Assembly (NCBI GenBank): GCA_900553115.1
Contig: USCF01000046.1
Span: 1-7,602 of the forward strand
Reading direction: 5' to 3'
From: an uncultured Alphaproteobacteria bacterium
GTDB taxonomy: Bacteria > Pseudomonadota > Alphaproteobacteria > RF32 > CAG-239
Length of the DNA stretch: 7,602 bases
Shown here: one piece after another, positions 1 through 6,817 of the stretch
Layout of the letters: each line of letters starts with the position of its first letter
Position numbering within the stretch: the stretch's first letter is position 1
Position numbers and translations under genes: made by a program
Notes under the pieces: model-generated
Told to the model about the DNA's origin: nothing
Database searches by the model: none
The model's input: only the letters and a program-made list of their open reading frames with translations

Positions 1-972
1 GCTAACATTGGAACTCTACGCTATGTTTTTGATTCTTTTGTGCTTATTTTCGGTATTTTGATTACTTGTCTATCCACCATGGCTATGCTGCGCTACAAAA
101 AAATCTTTTTTGACGGCGACAAAATAAAAATCGTTCACAAACCATTGTTTGGCGACAAGCAGGTTGAAGTAGAAAACCTCTATAACTATCTCGGCGTATT
201 ATTTAAGGTTGAATATTATCAATTTGGTCTAATTAACCGCAACCGCTATATCATTGAGTTATACCACGCAGATAAAAACAAAAGAATTCCGCTTTATATC
301 AGCACCAGCGGCCGCAATATCCGTAAAATTTGGGAATATTACGCTGCCAAATTAAAAATGCCGGCTCTGTTTATGACTGACCACGGCTTAGTATCGCGCC
401 ACCACGCCGAACTCAATAAAACGCTGAAAGAAATGGCAAAAAAATGGCAGCTCAAGGCTCTTTATGAAACCGAAGATACAATTCCGGATTCGGTCAAATG
501 CCGCGTCAAAAAGAACAAAGTTATAGTAAAAGAAAAATATTTGTTTTTTGACGCCTACAGCCTGCTCGCCTGTCTTGGTATTTTGGGACTTGGCTCAATT
601 ATGGGCTTAGGTGTATACTTTCATGAGCTTATTTTGTCATATATCGGTATATGGTGGTTCAGCGGCATATTATTTATATGCTTTGCCGTAATGATATTCA
701 CAATATTGAGCCTATTCAGCAAAGACGTATTGATAGTTACACCAAGCGACATTATTTTAGGACATAACATAATGTTTTTACGCGTTGATGCCGAATTTTT
801 GCCTAAAGACAAAATAGAAGCCGTAGATGTTGGCCACAACCCGATTACCGACAGATATTACCTATCAGTAGTATCGCATGACAGAAGCATGGTGTTTGGC
901 AAAAATATGCCTGTTGAGGACTTGCGCTGGGTTAGAGGCTACATAATACGAGAAATCGTACGCCGAAACTAA
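1..972 (+). CDS. Membrane protein with two predicted PH-like modules, 5'-partial, function unknown
   Basis: I do not recognise this protein. The frame is open from base 1 with no stop. The first possible start (GTG at 40) would cut into a hydrophobic segment that already begins upstream, so the gene very likely starts outside the window. Counting from the first codon here (323 residues), I see a membrane segment at about 10-30, then a strand-rich cytosolic-looking region (33-121) ending in an amphipathic helix. Next is a charged helical linker, a short basic strand pair near 163-178, a membrane hairpin (about 184-207 and 210-239), and a second strand-rich region (240-323) ending in a Trp/Arg-rich helix. 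The repeated plan of membrane segment, beta strands and closing helix resembles bacterial PH-like (bPH) membrane proteins. This is inferred from the pattern, not from a family match. No catalytic motif is visible. It lies 70 nt ahead of the TPR-bamB-der block on the same strand with no terminator visible between, so read-through is possible. Confidence 0.75.
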   Translation, partial: ANIGTLRYVFDSFVLIFGILITCLSTMAMLRYKKIFFDGDKIKIVHKPLFGDKQVEVENLYNYLGVLFKVEYYQFGLINRNRYIIELYHADKNKRIPLYISTSGRNIRKIWEYYAAKLKMPALFMTDHGLVSRHHAELNKTLKEMAKKWQLKALYETEDTIPDSVKCRVKKNKVIVKEKYLFFDAYSLLACLGILGLGSIMGLGVYFHELILSYIGIWWFSGILFICFAVMIFTILSLFSKDVLIVTPSDIILGHNIMFLRVDAEFLPKDKIEAVDVGHNPITDRYYLSVVSHDRSMVFGKNMPVEDLRWVRGYIIREIVRRN

Positions 973-980
973 GAAAATAT

Positions 981-1009
981 TTGCTTTATGGCTCTTTATT
1001 TGCTATGGA
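981..1009 (+). promoter_or_regulatory. Weak candidate promoter for the TPR-bamB-der block
   Basis: A TTGCTT hexamer (981-986) is followed after 17 nt by TATGGA (1004-1009), which is preceded by TG at 1001-1002 in the extended -10 position. Each hexamer matches the sigma-70 consensus at only three positions, so this rests mainly on the spacing, the TG dinucleotide and its place in the only sizeable gap before the block. A start near 1016 would give a leader of about 27 nt. In AT-rich DNA such matches are common by chance. Confidence 0.25.
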
Positions 1010-1042
1010 TAAAACAACTTTTAATTTTATAGGGATAAAATT

Positions 1043-1810
1043 ATGAAAAATACTGAAAAAAAGACCAGAAAACCTGCCGCAAAAAAAACTGCTGCGGTAA
1101 AAAAAGAAAATAAAACCATCCAACCAGCTGAAATCAAAACCAAAGCTGACGTAAATCCGGATTATACTGACGCATTTATAAATGAAGTCAGTGAAGAAGT
1201 TAAAAATGATAACTTCAAAGAACTTTGGAATCGTTACGGTTTGTTGATTATCGCCATTGTTGCCGTTGCCGTGTGCGGTGCAGTTTCTTTTGAAAGAATA
1301 AAAAGCTGGCGTTTGCAACAAAATCAAATGACAACCGAAACTTATATGGACGCCGCTCACAAACAGGATAATCCCGAAGCAATGATTGCTGCTTTGCAAA
1401 AAATCAATCAATCTGACCACGGAATTTATGGCGACTTTGCCCGTTTGCAAATTGCCAATGTCTTGTTTGAGCAGCAAAAAGATGAAGAAGCAATGGCTAT
1501 GCTTGAAGCATTGACCAAAGACCCTCAAGTTAACACCGAGGTTCGTCAAATTGCCTTAGTAAAATATGCAACTTACAAAGTTGATGTTATGTCTAAACAA
1601 GAATTAACCGATTTATTGCAGCCGGTTTTAGACGCTAATAACTCTTGGACCCCGCTGGCCAACGATTTGCTGGCAATGGCTGCCATCCGCGAAGGCGATT
1701 TGCAAACTGCCCGTGAAATTTATACCAAACTTTTAACCGTAAAAGATTTGCCGGATAGTTTCAAATCAAAAATTCAAGAAATGATGTCGTCCTTAAATAC
1801 CGAAGAATAG
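1043..1810 (+). CDS. Membrane-anchored TPR-like protein, YfgM/TPR_21 family
   Basis: This is probably an inner-membrane protein with a periplasmic helical repeat domain. The Escherichia coli relative YfgM is an ancillary SecYEG subunit that works with the chaperone PpiD; the role in alphaproteobacteria is less settled. Of 255 residues, the first 35 or so are rich in Lys and Ala. A conserved-looking amphipathic stretch follows (about 42-65, containing FINEVSEEV and LWNRYG), then one membrane segment (66-83). The rest is an all-helical domain of paired helices (about 97-250) typical of divergent TPRs, for example the YGDFARLQIANVLFEQ helix. Lys/Arg before the membrane segment imply that the N-terminus is cytoplasmic. 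The ATG is supported by AGGGA at 1031-1035 with 7-nt spacing. The gene is immediately followed by bamB (21-nt gap), the arrangement also seen around yfgM in E. coli. The Lys/Ala-rich start is longer than I would expect for YfgM, but no family alignment was possible. Confidence 0.88.
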   Translation: MKNTEKKTRKPAAKKTAAVKKENKTIQPAEIKTKADVNPDYTDAFINEVSEEVKNDNFKELWNRYGLLIIAIVAVAVCGAVSFERIKSWRLQQNQMTTETYMDAAHKQDNPEAMIAALQKINQSDHGIYGDFARLQIANVLFEQQKDEEAMAMLEALTKDPQVNTEVRQIALVKYATYKVDVMSKQELTDLLQPVLDANNSWTPLANDLLAMAAIREGDLQTAREIYTKLLTVKDLPDSFKSKIQEMMSSLNTEE

Positions 1811-1831
1811 AAATTTTATTTAGGTGATTAT

Positions 1832-3148
1832 ATGTTGAGTAAAAAAACAATAGCTTTGGCTGGCTGCACTGCTTTGGTGGCGCTTGTCGGCGCTTGTTCC
1901 AGTGATAAAGTTTTGCCCAAAGGTGAACGCATCGCCGTTTTGGATCCGGTGGCGGCCATCAAGCCTGATGTGGTTAACACAACCGGTAAAGTAACTATTC
2001 CGTCATCGTACGCGAATTCTGCATGGCAGCAAGAAAGCTACAATGCTCAGCATATTCAGCAAAATTTCAAAGTCGGCTCAAACTTTCAAAAACAATGGAG
2101 CAGCAGCTTTGGTAAAGGCGGTTCCAAACGTGAGTTTTTGATTTCTAAACCGTTGGCAAACGGAAACAAAGTATATACTCTTGACGCTGCTGGCTTGCTA
2201 AGCGCTTTCGACATGAAAGACGGCGAAGTTATTTGGGACGTTAAACTTGCATCTAAAAATGACAATGTTGACGACACAGCGCTAAAAGGTGCTGGTATTG
2301 CCTTTAATAACGGCGTAATTTATGCCACAACCGGTTATGGCTCGGTTTATGCCGTAAACACGCAAAAAGGCGAAATACTCTGGAGCAAATCATTGCAAAC
2401 TCCGCTGCGTATAGCCCCAATGGTTGCCAACGGCAATGTTTTTGTGCAGAGTGTTGACAACAAATTTTATGTTCTCAACGCTAAAAACGGCGAAGAACAG
2501 TGGAAATATGATATTTCATTAGAAAACACCACTCTTGTTGGCGGCGCCCCTGCCGCCTATGCGCCTGATTTAGACATGGTTATAACAGGCTTTTCAAACG
2601 GTGAAATTCAAGCATTTAACGCCACTTTAGGTTCTCCGCTGTGGTCTGATATTTTGATTTCTAACCGTCAAGCCTATTCTTCAACCTTTTTAGACACAAT
2701 AAAATCGGCACCGATAATAGACGGCGACACCGTTTATGCTATTGGCAATTCCAATGTTTTAGCGGCAATAGATTTGCGTAGCGGTATGCGGAAATGGGAA
2801 AAAGAAATTGGCAGCGTCAATACTCCGCTTTTGGTTGGCAATACCATTTATATTGTGTCCAACACCAATGATTTAGTAGCTGTAAGTAAAGAAAATGGTG
2901 ATATTCTGTGGGCAACACCGATTAATCTTGGTAAAAAAGCTGCCGACGTGACTGCGTTTACGCCATTAATGTTAGACGGACGCTTAGTTGTCGCGCTTTC
3001 AAACGGCACAGTTCATTTGTATATGCCGCAAACCGGCAAACTTATAAACAGTGTGGATTTGGGCGAACGCTTAAATTCGGCTCCTATTGTTGCCAACGGC
3101 TATATCTTTTTTGTTACGGCTGATGCCGATTTAATCGCTTATAAATAA
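1832..3148 (+). CDS. bamB: Outer-membrane assembly lipoprotein BamB
   Basis: BamB is the beta-propeller lipoprotein of the BAM complex, which binds BamA and helps fold and insert outer-membrane beta-barrel proteins. The 438-residue product has a lipoprotein signal (Lys4-Lys5, hydrophobic stretch, lipobox LVGAC) with lipidated Cys22. The next residue is Ser rather than Asp, consistent with Lol-dependent sorting to the outer membrane. After a linker, eight PQQ-type propeller repeats can be counted, at about 113-139, 162-186, 203-228, 249-275, 300-326, 339-363, 385-410 and 424-438. The G-x3-W signature is intact in six of them (W135, W184, W224, W271, W322, W360). It is degenerate in the seventh, and the eighth is only a closing strand, as in propellers that are sealed by the N-terminal strand. 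The ATG follows AGGTGA (1822-1827) by 4 nt. The der gene starts 10 nt downstream, so the two are almost certainly co-transcribed. Length and architecture are normal for the family. Confidence 0.95.
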   Translation: MLSKKTIALAGCTALVALVGACSSDKVLPKGERIAVLDPVAAIKPDVVNTTGKVTIPSSYANSAWQQESYNAQHIQQNFKVGSNFQKQWSSSFGKGGSKREFLISKPLANGNKVYTLDAAGLLSAFDMKDGEVIWDVKLASKNDNVDDTALKGAGIAFNNGVIYATTGYGSVYAVNTQKGEILWSKSLQTPLRIAPMVANGNVFVQSVDNKFYVLNAKNGEEQWKYDISLENTTLVGGAPAAYAPDLDMVITGFSNGEIQAFNATLGSPLWSDILISNRQAYSSTFLDTIKSAPIIDGDTVYAIGNSNVLAAIDLRSGMRKWEKEIGSVNTPLLVGNTIYIVSNTNDLVAVSKENGDILWATPINLGKKAADVTAFTPLMLDGRLVVALSNGTVHLYMPQTGKLINSVDLGERLNSAPIVANGYIFFVTADADLIAYK

Positions 3149-3153
3149 GGAGA
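3147..3153 (+). promoter_or_regulatory. Ribosome binding site fixing the GTG start of der
   Basis: AAGGAGA overlaps the TAA stop of bamB (3146-3148) and lies 5 nt before the GTG at 3159. This is the strongest Shine-Dalgarno sequence on the + strand and decides the non-ATG start of der. The overlap with the bamB stop suggests that translation of the two genes is coupled. Confidence 0.8.
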
Positions 3154-3158
3154 ATAAA

Positions 3159-4547
3159 GTGCTTTCTGTTGCCATAATCGGACGTCCTAACGTTGGTAAA
3201 TCAACCCTGTTTAATCGTTTAGTCGGTAAAAAACTGGCTATTGTTCATGATATGCCTGGTGTCACACGTGACCGCAAAATGGCTCCGGCTAAATTTCGGG
3301 ATTTGGAACTGCAGTTAATTGACACTGCCGGTTATGAATATTCCACAACCGACAATATGGAAAGTCGGATGTGGAAACAAACCCAAATGGCAATTGCCGA
3401 AGCTGACGTCTGCTTATTTTTATTTGACGCCCGCGCAGGCGTACAGCCATATGATGAACTATTTGCCGATTTAGTACGACAAACTCACAAACCGGTTATT
3501 TTACTGGCGAACAAATGTGAAGGCAAAAAACATGAAGATGGTATTTATGAGGCCTATAAATTAGGTTTGGGCGAGCCAATTCCTTTTTCGGCCGAACATG
3601 GTTTAGGCTTTGAAGATTTATACACCTGTTTGACAGAAACAGAAGAAGAAAAAAATAAAAAAGAAGCCGAAAAACAACAAGTCAAAACTCTGGGACAAAT
3701 TCCCGAAGATTTTTCAGTTGAAGAAGCCAATAAACGTCCTATTCAGCTGGCTTTTGTCGGACGTCCTAACGTGGGTAAATCCACTTTAGTAAACGCTTTG
3801 CTAAACGACGAAAGAATGCTCACCGGTCCGGAAGCAGGTATGACCAGAGATGCCATTACCACAAGCTGGCAATGGAAAGGCCGTAAATTTAATTTGGTAG
3901 ACACTGCCGGTTTGCGCCGCCAGTCAAAAGTTACAAATTCACTCGAAAAAATGTCTGTCGAAAGTACAAAATATGCCGCGGATATGGCTCAAGTAGTGGT
4001 TTTGGTTTTGGACGCTGATGCAGTTTTAGAAAAACAAGATTTAACCATTGCCCGCCGAGTTATCGACGAAGGGCGCGCTTTGGTTATTGCCGTTAACAAA
4101 TGGGATATCGCTAATCGCAAAGAAGCTTTAGATAAACTGAACTATAAACTTATGACTTCACTGACACAAGTTGCCGGTGTACCAACAGTAACGATTTCAG
4201 CTCTAAAAAAAGAAGGTTTAGATAAATTAATGAGCGCTGTGCTAAAAGTTTATGACCGTTGGAACACACGTGTACCAACAGCACCGCTCAATAAATGGTT
4301 TGCCGATGTACAAGAGCAAAATCCTGCACCTTTAGGTAAAAACAAACGCCGTATTAAGCTAAAGTTTATCACACAGGCAAAATCGCGTCCGCCTTCATTT
4401 TTTATTTTTTCCAGCAATCCCGAAGGGCTTCCGGATTCGTACTTGCGTTATTTGACAAACAGTCTGCGCGATACTTTTAATTTAGGCGGCGTTCCAATTC
4501 GCATAACTGTCCGCAAATCTGATAATCCGTATGCTGAAGATAAATAA
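3159..4547 (+). CDS. der: Ribosome-assembly GTPase Der (EngA)
   Basis: Der is a cytoplasmic GTPase with two tandem G domains that is needed for maturation of the 50S ribosomal subunit. The product has 462 residues, a normal length. G domain 1 shows the P-loop GRPNVGKS (8-15), switch PGVTRDR (33-39), DTAG (55-58), G4 as NKCE (118-121) and G5 around SAEHG (144-148). An acidic and lysine-rich linker (about 159-192) joins it to G domain 2, which has GRPNVGKS (201-208), GMTRD (227-231), DTAGLRR (248-254), NKWD (313-316) and SALKK (347-351). The C-terminal KH-like domain spans about 365-455, including the conserved KFITQ and RPPSF stretches. The Asp-to-Glu change in NKCE is tolerated and, from family knowledge, is common in alphaproteobacterial Der, so I do not read it as a defect. 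This is the last gene of the block, and its stop lies 2 nt before a strong terminator hairpin. Confidence 0.98.
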   Translation: MLSVAIIGRPNVGKSTLFNRLVGKKLAIVHDMPGVTRDRKMAPAKFRDLELQLIDTAGYEYSTTDNMESRMWKQTQMAIAEADVCLFLFDARAGVQPYDELFADLVRQTHKPVILLANKCEGKKHEDGIYEAYKLGLGEPIPFSAEHGLGFEDLYTCLTETEEEKNKKEAEKQQVKTLGQIPEDFSVEEANKRPIQLAFVGRPNVGKSTLVNALLNDERMLTGPEAGMTRDAITTSWQWKGRKFNLVDTAGLRRQSKVTNSLEKMSVESTKYAADMAQVVVLVLDADAVLEKQDLTIARRVIDEGRALVIAVNKWDIANRKEALDKLNYKLMTSLTQVAGVPTVTISALKKEGLDKLMSAVLKVYDRWNTRVPTAPLNKWFADVQEQNPAPLGKNKRRIKLKFITQAKSRPPSFFIFSSNPEGLPDSYLRYLTNSLRDTFNLGGVPIRITVRKSDNPYAEDK

Positions 4548-4549
4548 TA

Positions 4550-4592
4550 AATAAAAAAAGAGAAAGTTTTGATAACTTTCTCTTTTTTTATT
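4550..4592. terminator. Bidirectional intrinsic terminator shared by two converging operons
   Basis: This is a perfect 19-bp inverted repeat: arms at 4550-4568 and 4574-4592 with a 5-nt loop (TTGAT). The outer part of the left arm is a run of seven A and that of the right arm a run of seven T, with an AGAGAAAGTT core stem. Read from either strand it gives a hairpin ending in a U tract, so it can stop both der transcripts (+) and kinase transcripts (-). It starts 2 nt after the der stop and lies about 155 nt beyond the kinase stop. Confidence 0.93.
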
Positions 4593-4642
4593 ATCAATGA
4601 CTCTGCAGCTTAAATTTATAGCATATATAAAACACAAAAACT

Positions 4643-4651
4643 TGTTATAAT
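4643..4651 (+). promoter_or_regulatory. Candidate extended -10 promoter element
   Basis: The sequence TGTTATAAT is a perfect extended -10 (TG-N-TATAAT), but no recognisable -35 hexamer lies 16-18 nt upstream. If active, it would start a + strand transcript near 4658 that runs through the two inverted repeats at 4670-4731 and then antisense to the 3' end of the kinase gene. It could equally be a chance match in AT-rich spacer DNA. Confidence 0.25.
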
Positions 4652-4669
4652 CTGCATAAGCCAAACATT

Positions 4670-4704
4670 ATAGATGAATACCAATTAAACCCGCATTCAT
4701 CTAT
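4670..4704. repeat. Inverted repeat 1 of an intergenic pair
   Basis: The arms ATAGATGAAT (4670-4679) and ATTCATCTAT (4695-4704) are perfect complements over 10 bp, with a 15-nt loop. No T run follows on either strand, so it does not look like an intrinsic terminator. On the minus strand it lies in the 3' untranslated region of the kinase mRNA. Its last three bases are shared with the second inverted repeat. Confidence 0.65.
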
Positions 4705-4731
4705 CCGCCGTACCCACGATAACGGCGGATA
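4702..4731. repeat. Inverted repeat 2 of an intergenic pair
   Basis: The arms TATCCGCCGT (4702-4711) and ACGGCGGATA (4722-4731) are perfect complements over 10 bp, with a 10-nt loop. The arms are conspicuously GC-rich for this spacer and would form a stable hairpin in RNA from either strand. The repeat begins 15 nt past the kinase stop codon. No U tract follows in either direction. Possible roles are mRNA 3'-end stabilisation, a REP-like chromosomal repeat or part of a small RNA; the sequence alone does not decide. Confidence 0.7.
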
Positions 4732-4746
4732 ATTCTCAATCCTTTG

Positions 4747-6102
4747 TTACAAGGGAATACTGATGAGTACTCTCAAACCTCCCAAATCGCTATCAGCAAG
4801 AGTGATTGTACCGCCATGAGAAACAACCACATCTTTGGCAATTGCCAAACCTAGACCGACACCTCCGGTTTCTTTGTTGCGAGAATCTTCAACACGATAA
4901 AACGCCTTGAACACATCATCGCGTTTTTCCGCCGGAATACCTGGACCATCATCATCAACCGACAATTCCAAATGTTTGTCGTCGCTTTCCAATTTAACCG
5001 CAATTGTTTTCCCATAATGAAAAGCATTTTCAATCACATTTGTAAATGCGCGGCGCAAAGCCTGTTCACGTCCTTGAATAGCACTAACATCATAGTTGGT
5101 AGAATAACGAATCATCGCATTTGAATTTTTACGATATTTATTGATAATACTTGAAACCATTTCATTTACATCAACAAAAGAAGATTTTTCACCGCCTTCT
5201 CCGCTAACATATGAGAGATAGCCATCCAACATTTTTTCCATTTCATTTATATCTTGTATAAATTCTTGATTTTCTTTAGAATCCGGCAACATTGCAATTT
5301 GCAGTTCCATCCGTGTAAGCGGAGTACGTAAATCGTGAGAAACACCTGCCAGCATCTGTGTTTTTTCTGAAATCTGACGCATAATGCGCTCTTTCATCTT
5401 AGTAAAAGCCAAACCGGCACGGCGAACTTCTATTGAACCATAAGGCTTAAACTTGGTATTGATACCTTTACCAAAATCTTCGGCAGCTGCGGCAAGCTGA
5501 GAAATTGAACGAACTTGAACTCGCAAAAACAGCACTGCCACTACAAATAACAATAAAGATGTGCCGATCATCCATAAAACAAAGCCAAAGATAGAACTGC
5601 TGAAAATATTTTTAACCGAAGTGTTGAACACATACAAGCCCTGGTCAGTATCAACCAAAATATTTAGACTGGAACGATGTTTGCCCAAAAAAATCTCGGT
5701 ATTAGCTTGCGGAAATTGCTGATGCAAAGATTCGCTCAAAAAGCCAGTTACCAGTGGATTTTCTTTTTTATTTTTACGCCAAACTGTGTGCTTATTTTCA
5801 TTGTCATAATAGCTGACGTCCAAGCCGTAAATAGAAGAAGCCATTTGCTGAACTCGTGAAAAATCAGTATCTGCACCATGCATTTGCATCACAAAAGCCA
5901 TATTTGCCGTCAGATTATCTGAAAACTTTTTGCCAACCTTGGTCCAGTTGCCATCCAAAAAAGCATAAATAGACACAACCTGCACCACAATCAATGGTAT
6001 AAAAATCAGCAGCATCGTGCGGAAAAACAAACTTCTCGGCAGCAATCTGCGACGCAGAGCCACTAATAAACTTTCTACTTTTCTTGGATATTTAATATGC
6101 AT
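4747..6102 (-). CDS. envZ: EnvZ-family sensor histidine kinase
   Basis: This is a membrane sensor kinase that autophosphorylates on His and passes the phosphate to the regulator encoded just upstream. The 451-residue product has a basic N-terminus with the LPRSLF motif, membrane segment 1 (about 29-48), a periplasmic sensor region of roughly 120 residues, and membrane segment 2 (about 171-193). A HAMP linker follows (194-246), then a dimerisation/phosphoacceptor domain with SHDLRTP carrying His256 (H box GVSHDLRTPLTRME). The HATPase domain has the N box with Asn355 and Asn359, the G1 box DDDGPGIP (383-390), an F-box-like FKAFYR and the G2 box GGVGLGLA (413-420). All catalytic boxes are intact. 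The H-box sequence is EnvZ-like, so envZ is the best symbol, but the signal sensed cannot be read from sequence. The ATG follows AGGAGA by 5 nt. The gene is last in the minus-strand operon. Confidence 0.93.
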   Translation of the reverse strand: MHIKYPRKVESLLVALRRRLLPRSLFFRTMLLIFIPLIVVQVVSIYAFLDGNWTKVGKKFSDNLTANMAFVMQMHGADTDFSRVQQMASSIYGLDVSYYDNENKHTVWRKNKKENPLVTGFLSESLHQQFPQANTEIFLGKHRSSLNILVDTDQGLYVFNTSVKNIFSSSIFGFVLWMIGTSLLLFVVAVLFLRVQVRSISQLAAAAEDFGKGINTKFKPYGSIEVRRAGLAFTKMKERIMRQISEKTQMLAGVSHDLRTPLTRMELQIAMLPDSKENQEFIQDINEMEKMLDGYLSYVSGEGGEKSSFVDVNEMVSSIINKYRKNSNAMIRYSTNYDVSAIQGREQALRRAFTNVIENAFHYGKTIAVKLESDDKHLELSVDDDGPGIPAEKRDDVFKAFYRVEDSRNKETGGVGLGLAIAKDVVVSHGGTITLADSDLGGLRVLISIPL

Positions 6103-6107
6103 AACTA

Positions 6108-6113
6108 TCTCCT
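6108..6113 (-). promoter_or_regulatory. Ribosome binding site of the kinase, overlapping the regulator stop codon
   Basis: On the minus strand AGGAGA shares two bases with the TAG stop of the regulator (6112-6114) and lies 5 nt before the kinase ATG (6100-6102). Only 9 nt separate the two genes. The overlap points to translational coupling, a common way to keep regulator and kinase levels in proportion. Confidence 0.75.
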
Positions 6114-6801
6114 ATTCTGTTAATAACATATAACCTTTACCACGCACCGTTTGCAAATAGCGTGGATTTTTTGAATCTTCTTCTATTTTTTTACGCAGTC
6201 TTGTAATCTGCACGTCAATAGAGCGAGAATTTTGTCCGGCGCCTAACAATTCTGCCAATTTCTCACGAGTAAAAATTTGCCCGCATTTAGCACCTAATGT
6301 ATTTAAAATTGATTGTTCAACCGGAGTAATGTGAACAATCTCGCCGTTTGTCAGGCTAAGTTCTTTTTTCTCTAAATCATAAACAAAAGCCCCCATTTTC
6401 AAAACAGGCTTACTTTGTTCGCTTGACTGAGGAATACGGCGCAAAATATTATTAATCCGCAAAACCAGTTCTTTTGGTTCAAAAGGCTTGGGCAAATAGT
6501 CATCGGCTCCGGCTTCCAACCCCATAATTCTATCTGCAGTATCCCCCATTGCGGTTAACACAATCGCCGGAACATCATTATCACAACGCAGCTTTTGCAA
6601 AAATTCAATACCGCTTTCCCCTGGCATCATCACATCAACAATCAACAAATTAAATTGATATTGATGCAAAAACATCCGCGCATTTTCAGCATCTTTGGCG
6701 GCCGAAACGGCAAAACCGTTTTCTTGCAAATAGCGCTGCAGCAAACTCCGCAGCCGCGTATCGTCATCAATAACCAAAATGTGCGGATAGTCTTTTACCA
6801 T
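6112..6801 (-). CDS. ompR: OmpR-family response regulator
   Basis: This is a cytoplasmic DNA-binding regulator, the likely partner of the kinase encoded next to it. Numbered from the ATG at 6801 (229 residues), the receiver domain (about 6-120) has the acidic cluster Asp12-14, phosphoacceptor Asp56 in LLIVDVMMPG, Thr83 in the LTA motif and Lys105 in LPKPF. After a short linker, an OmpR/PhoB-type winged helix covers about 134-228, with the recognition-helix region SRSIDVQITRLRKKIE and the wing motif TVRGKGYML. All receiver residues needed for phosphorylation are present. A GTG directly precedes the ATG (6804). I prefer the ATG because AAAGG (6808-6812) is 6 nt from it but only 3 nt from the GTG. 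The gene lies 16 nt after pgsA and 9 nt before the kinase. In E. coli OmpR controls porin genes; targets here are unknown. Confidence 0.95.
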   Translation of the reverse strand: MVKDYPHILVIDDDTRLRSLLQRYLQENGFAVSAAKDAENARMFLHQYQFNLLIVDVMMPGESGIEFLQKLRCDNDVPAIVLTAMGDTADRIMGLEAGADDYLPKPFEPKELVLRINNILRRIPQSSEQSKPVLKMGAFVYDLEKKELSLTNGEIVHITPVEQSILNTLGAKCGQIFTREKLAELLGAGQNSRSIDVQITRLRKKIEEDSKNPRYLQTVRGKGYMLLTE

Positions 6802-6817
6802 CACTAACCTTTATTTT

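Noticed and set aside
973..1042. Terminator or small gene between the first membrane protein and the TPR-like gene
   Set aside because: I found no inverted repeat followed by a T run, and no start codon with a ribosome site other than that of the TPR-like gene.
986..1549. A 187-codon minus-strand open frame opposite the TPR-like gene
   Set aside because: It is antisense to a gene with a good ribosome site and clear family features. Its product is a Phe/Ile-rich shadow of Lys-rich coding sequence, with no domain or ribosome site of its own.
3510..3523. Defective G4 motif in the first GTPase domain of Der
   Set aside because: NKCE replaces NKxD, but Glu at this place is, from family knowledge, common in alphaproteobacterial Der, and all other motifs are intact.
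4482..4664. A 60-codon minus-strand open frame covering the der 3' end and the terminator
   Set aside because: It would run through the terminator hairpin and the conserved der C-terminus. It has no recognisable domain and is best explained as chance.
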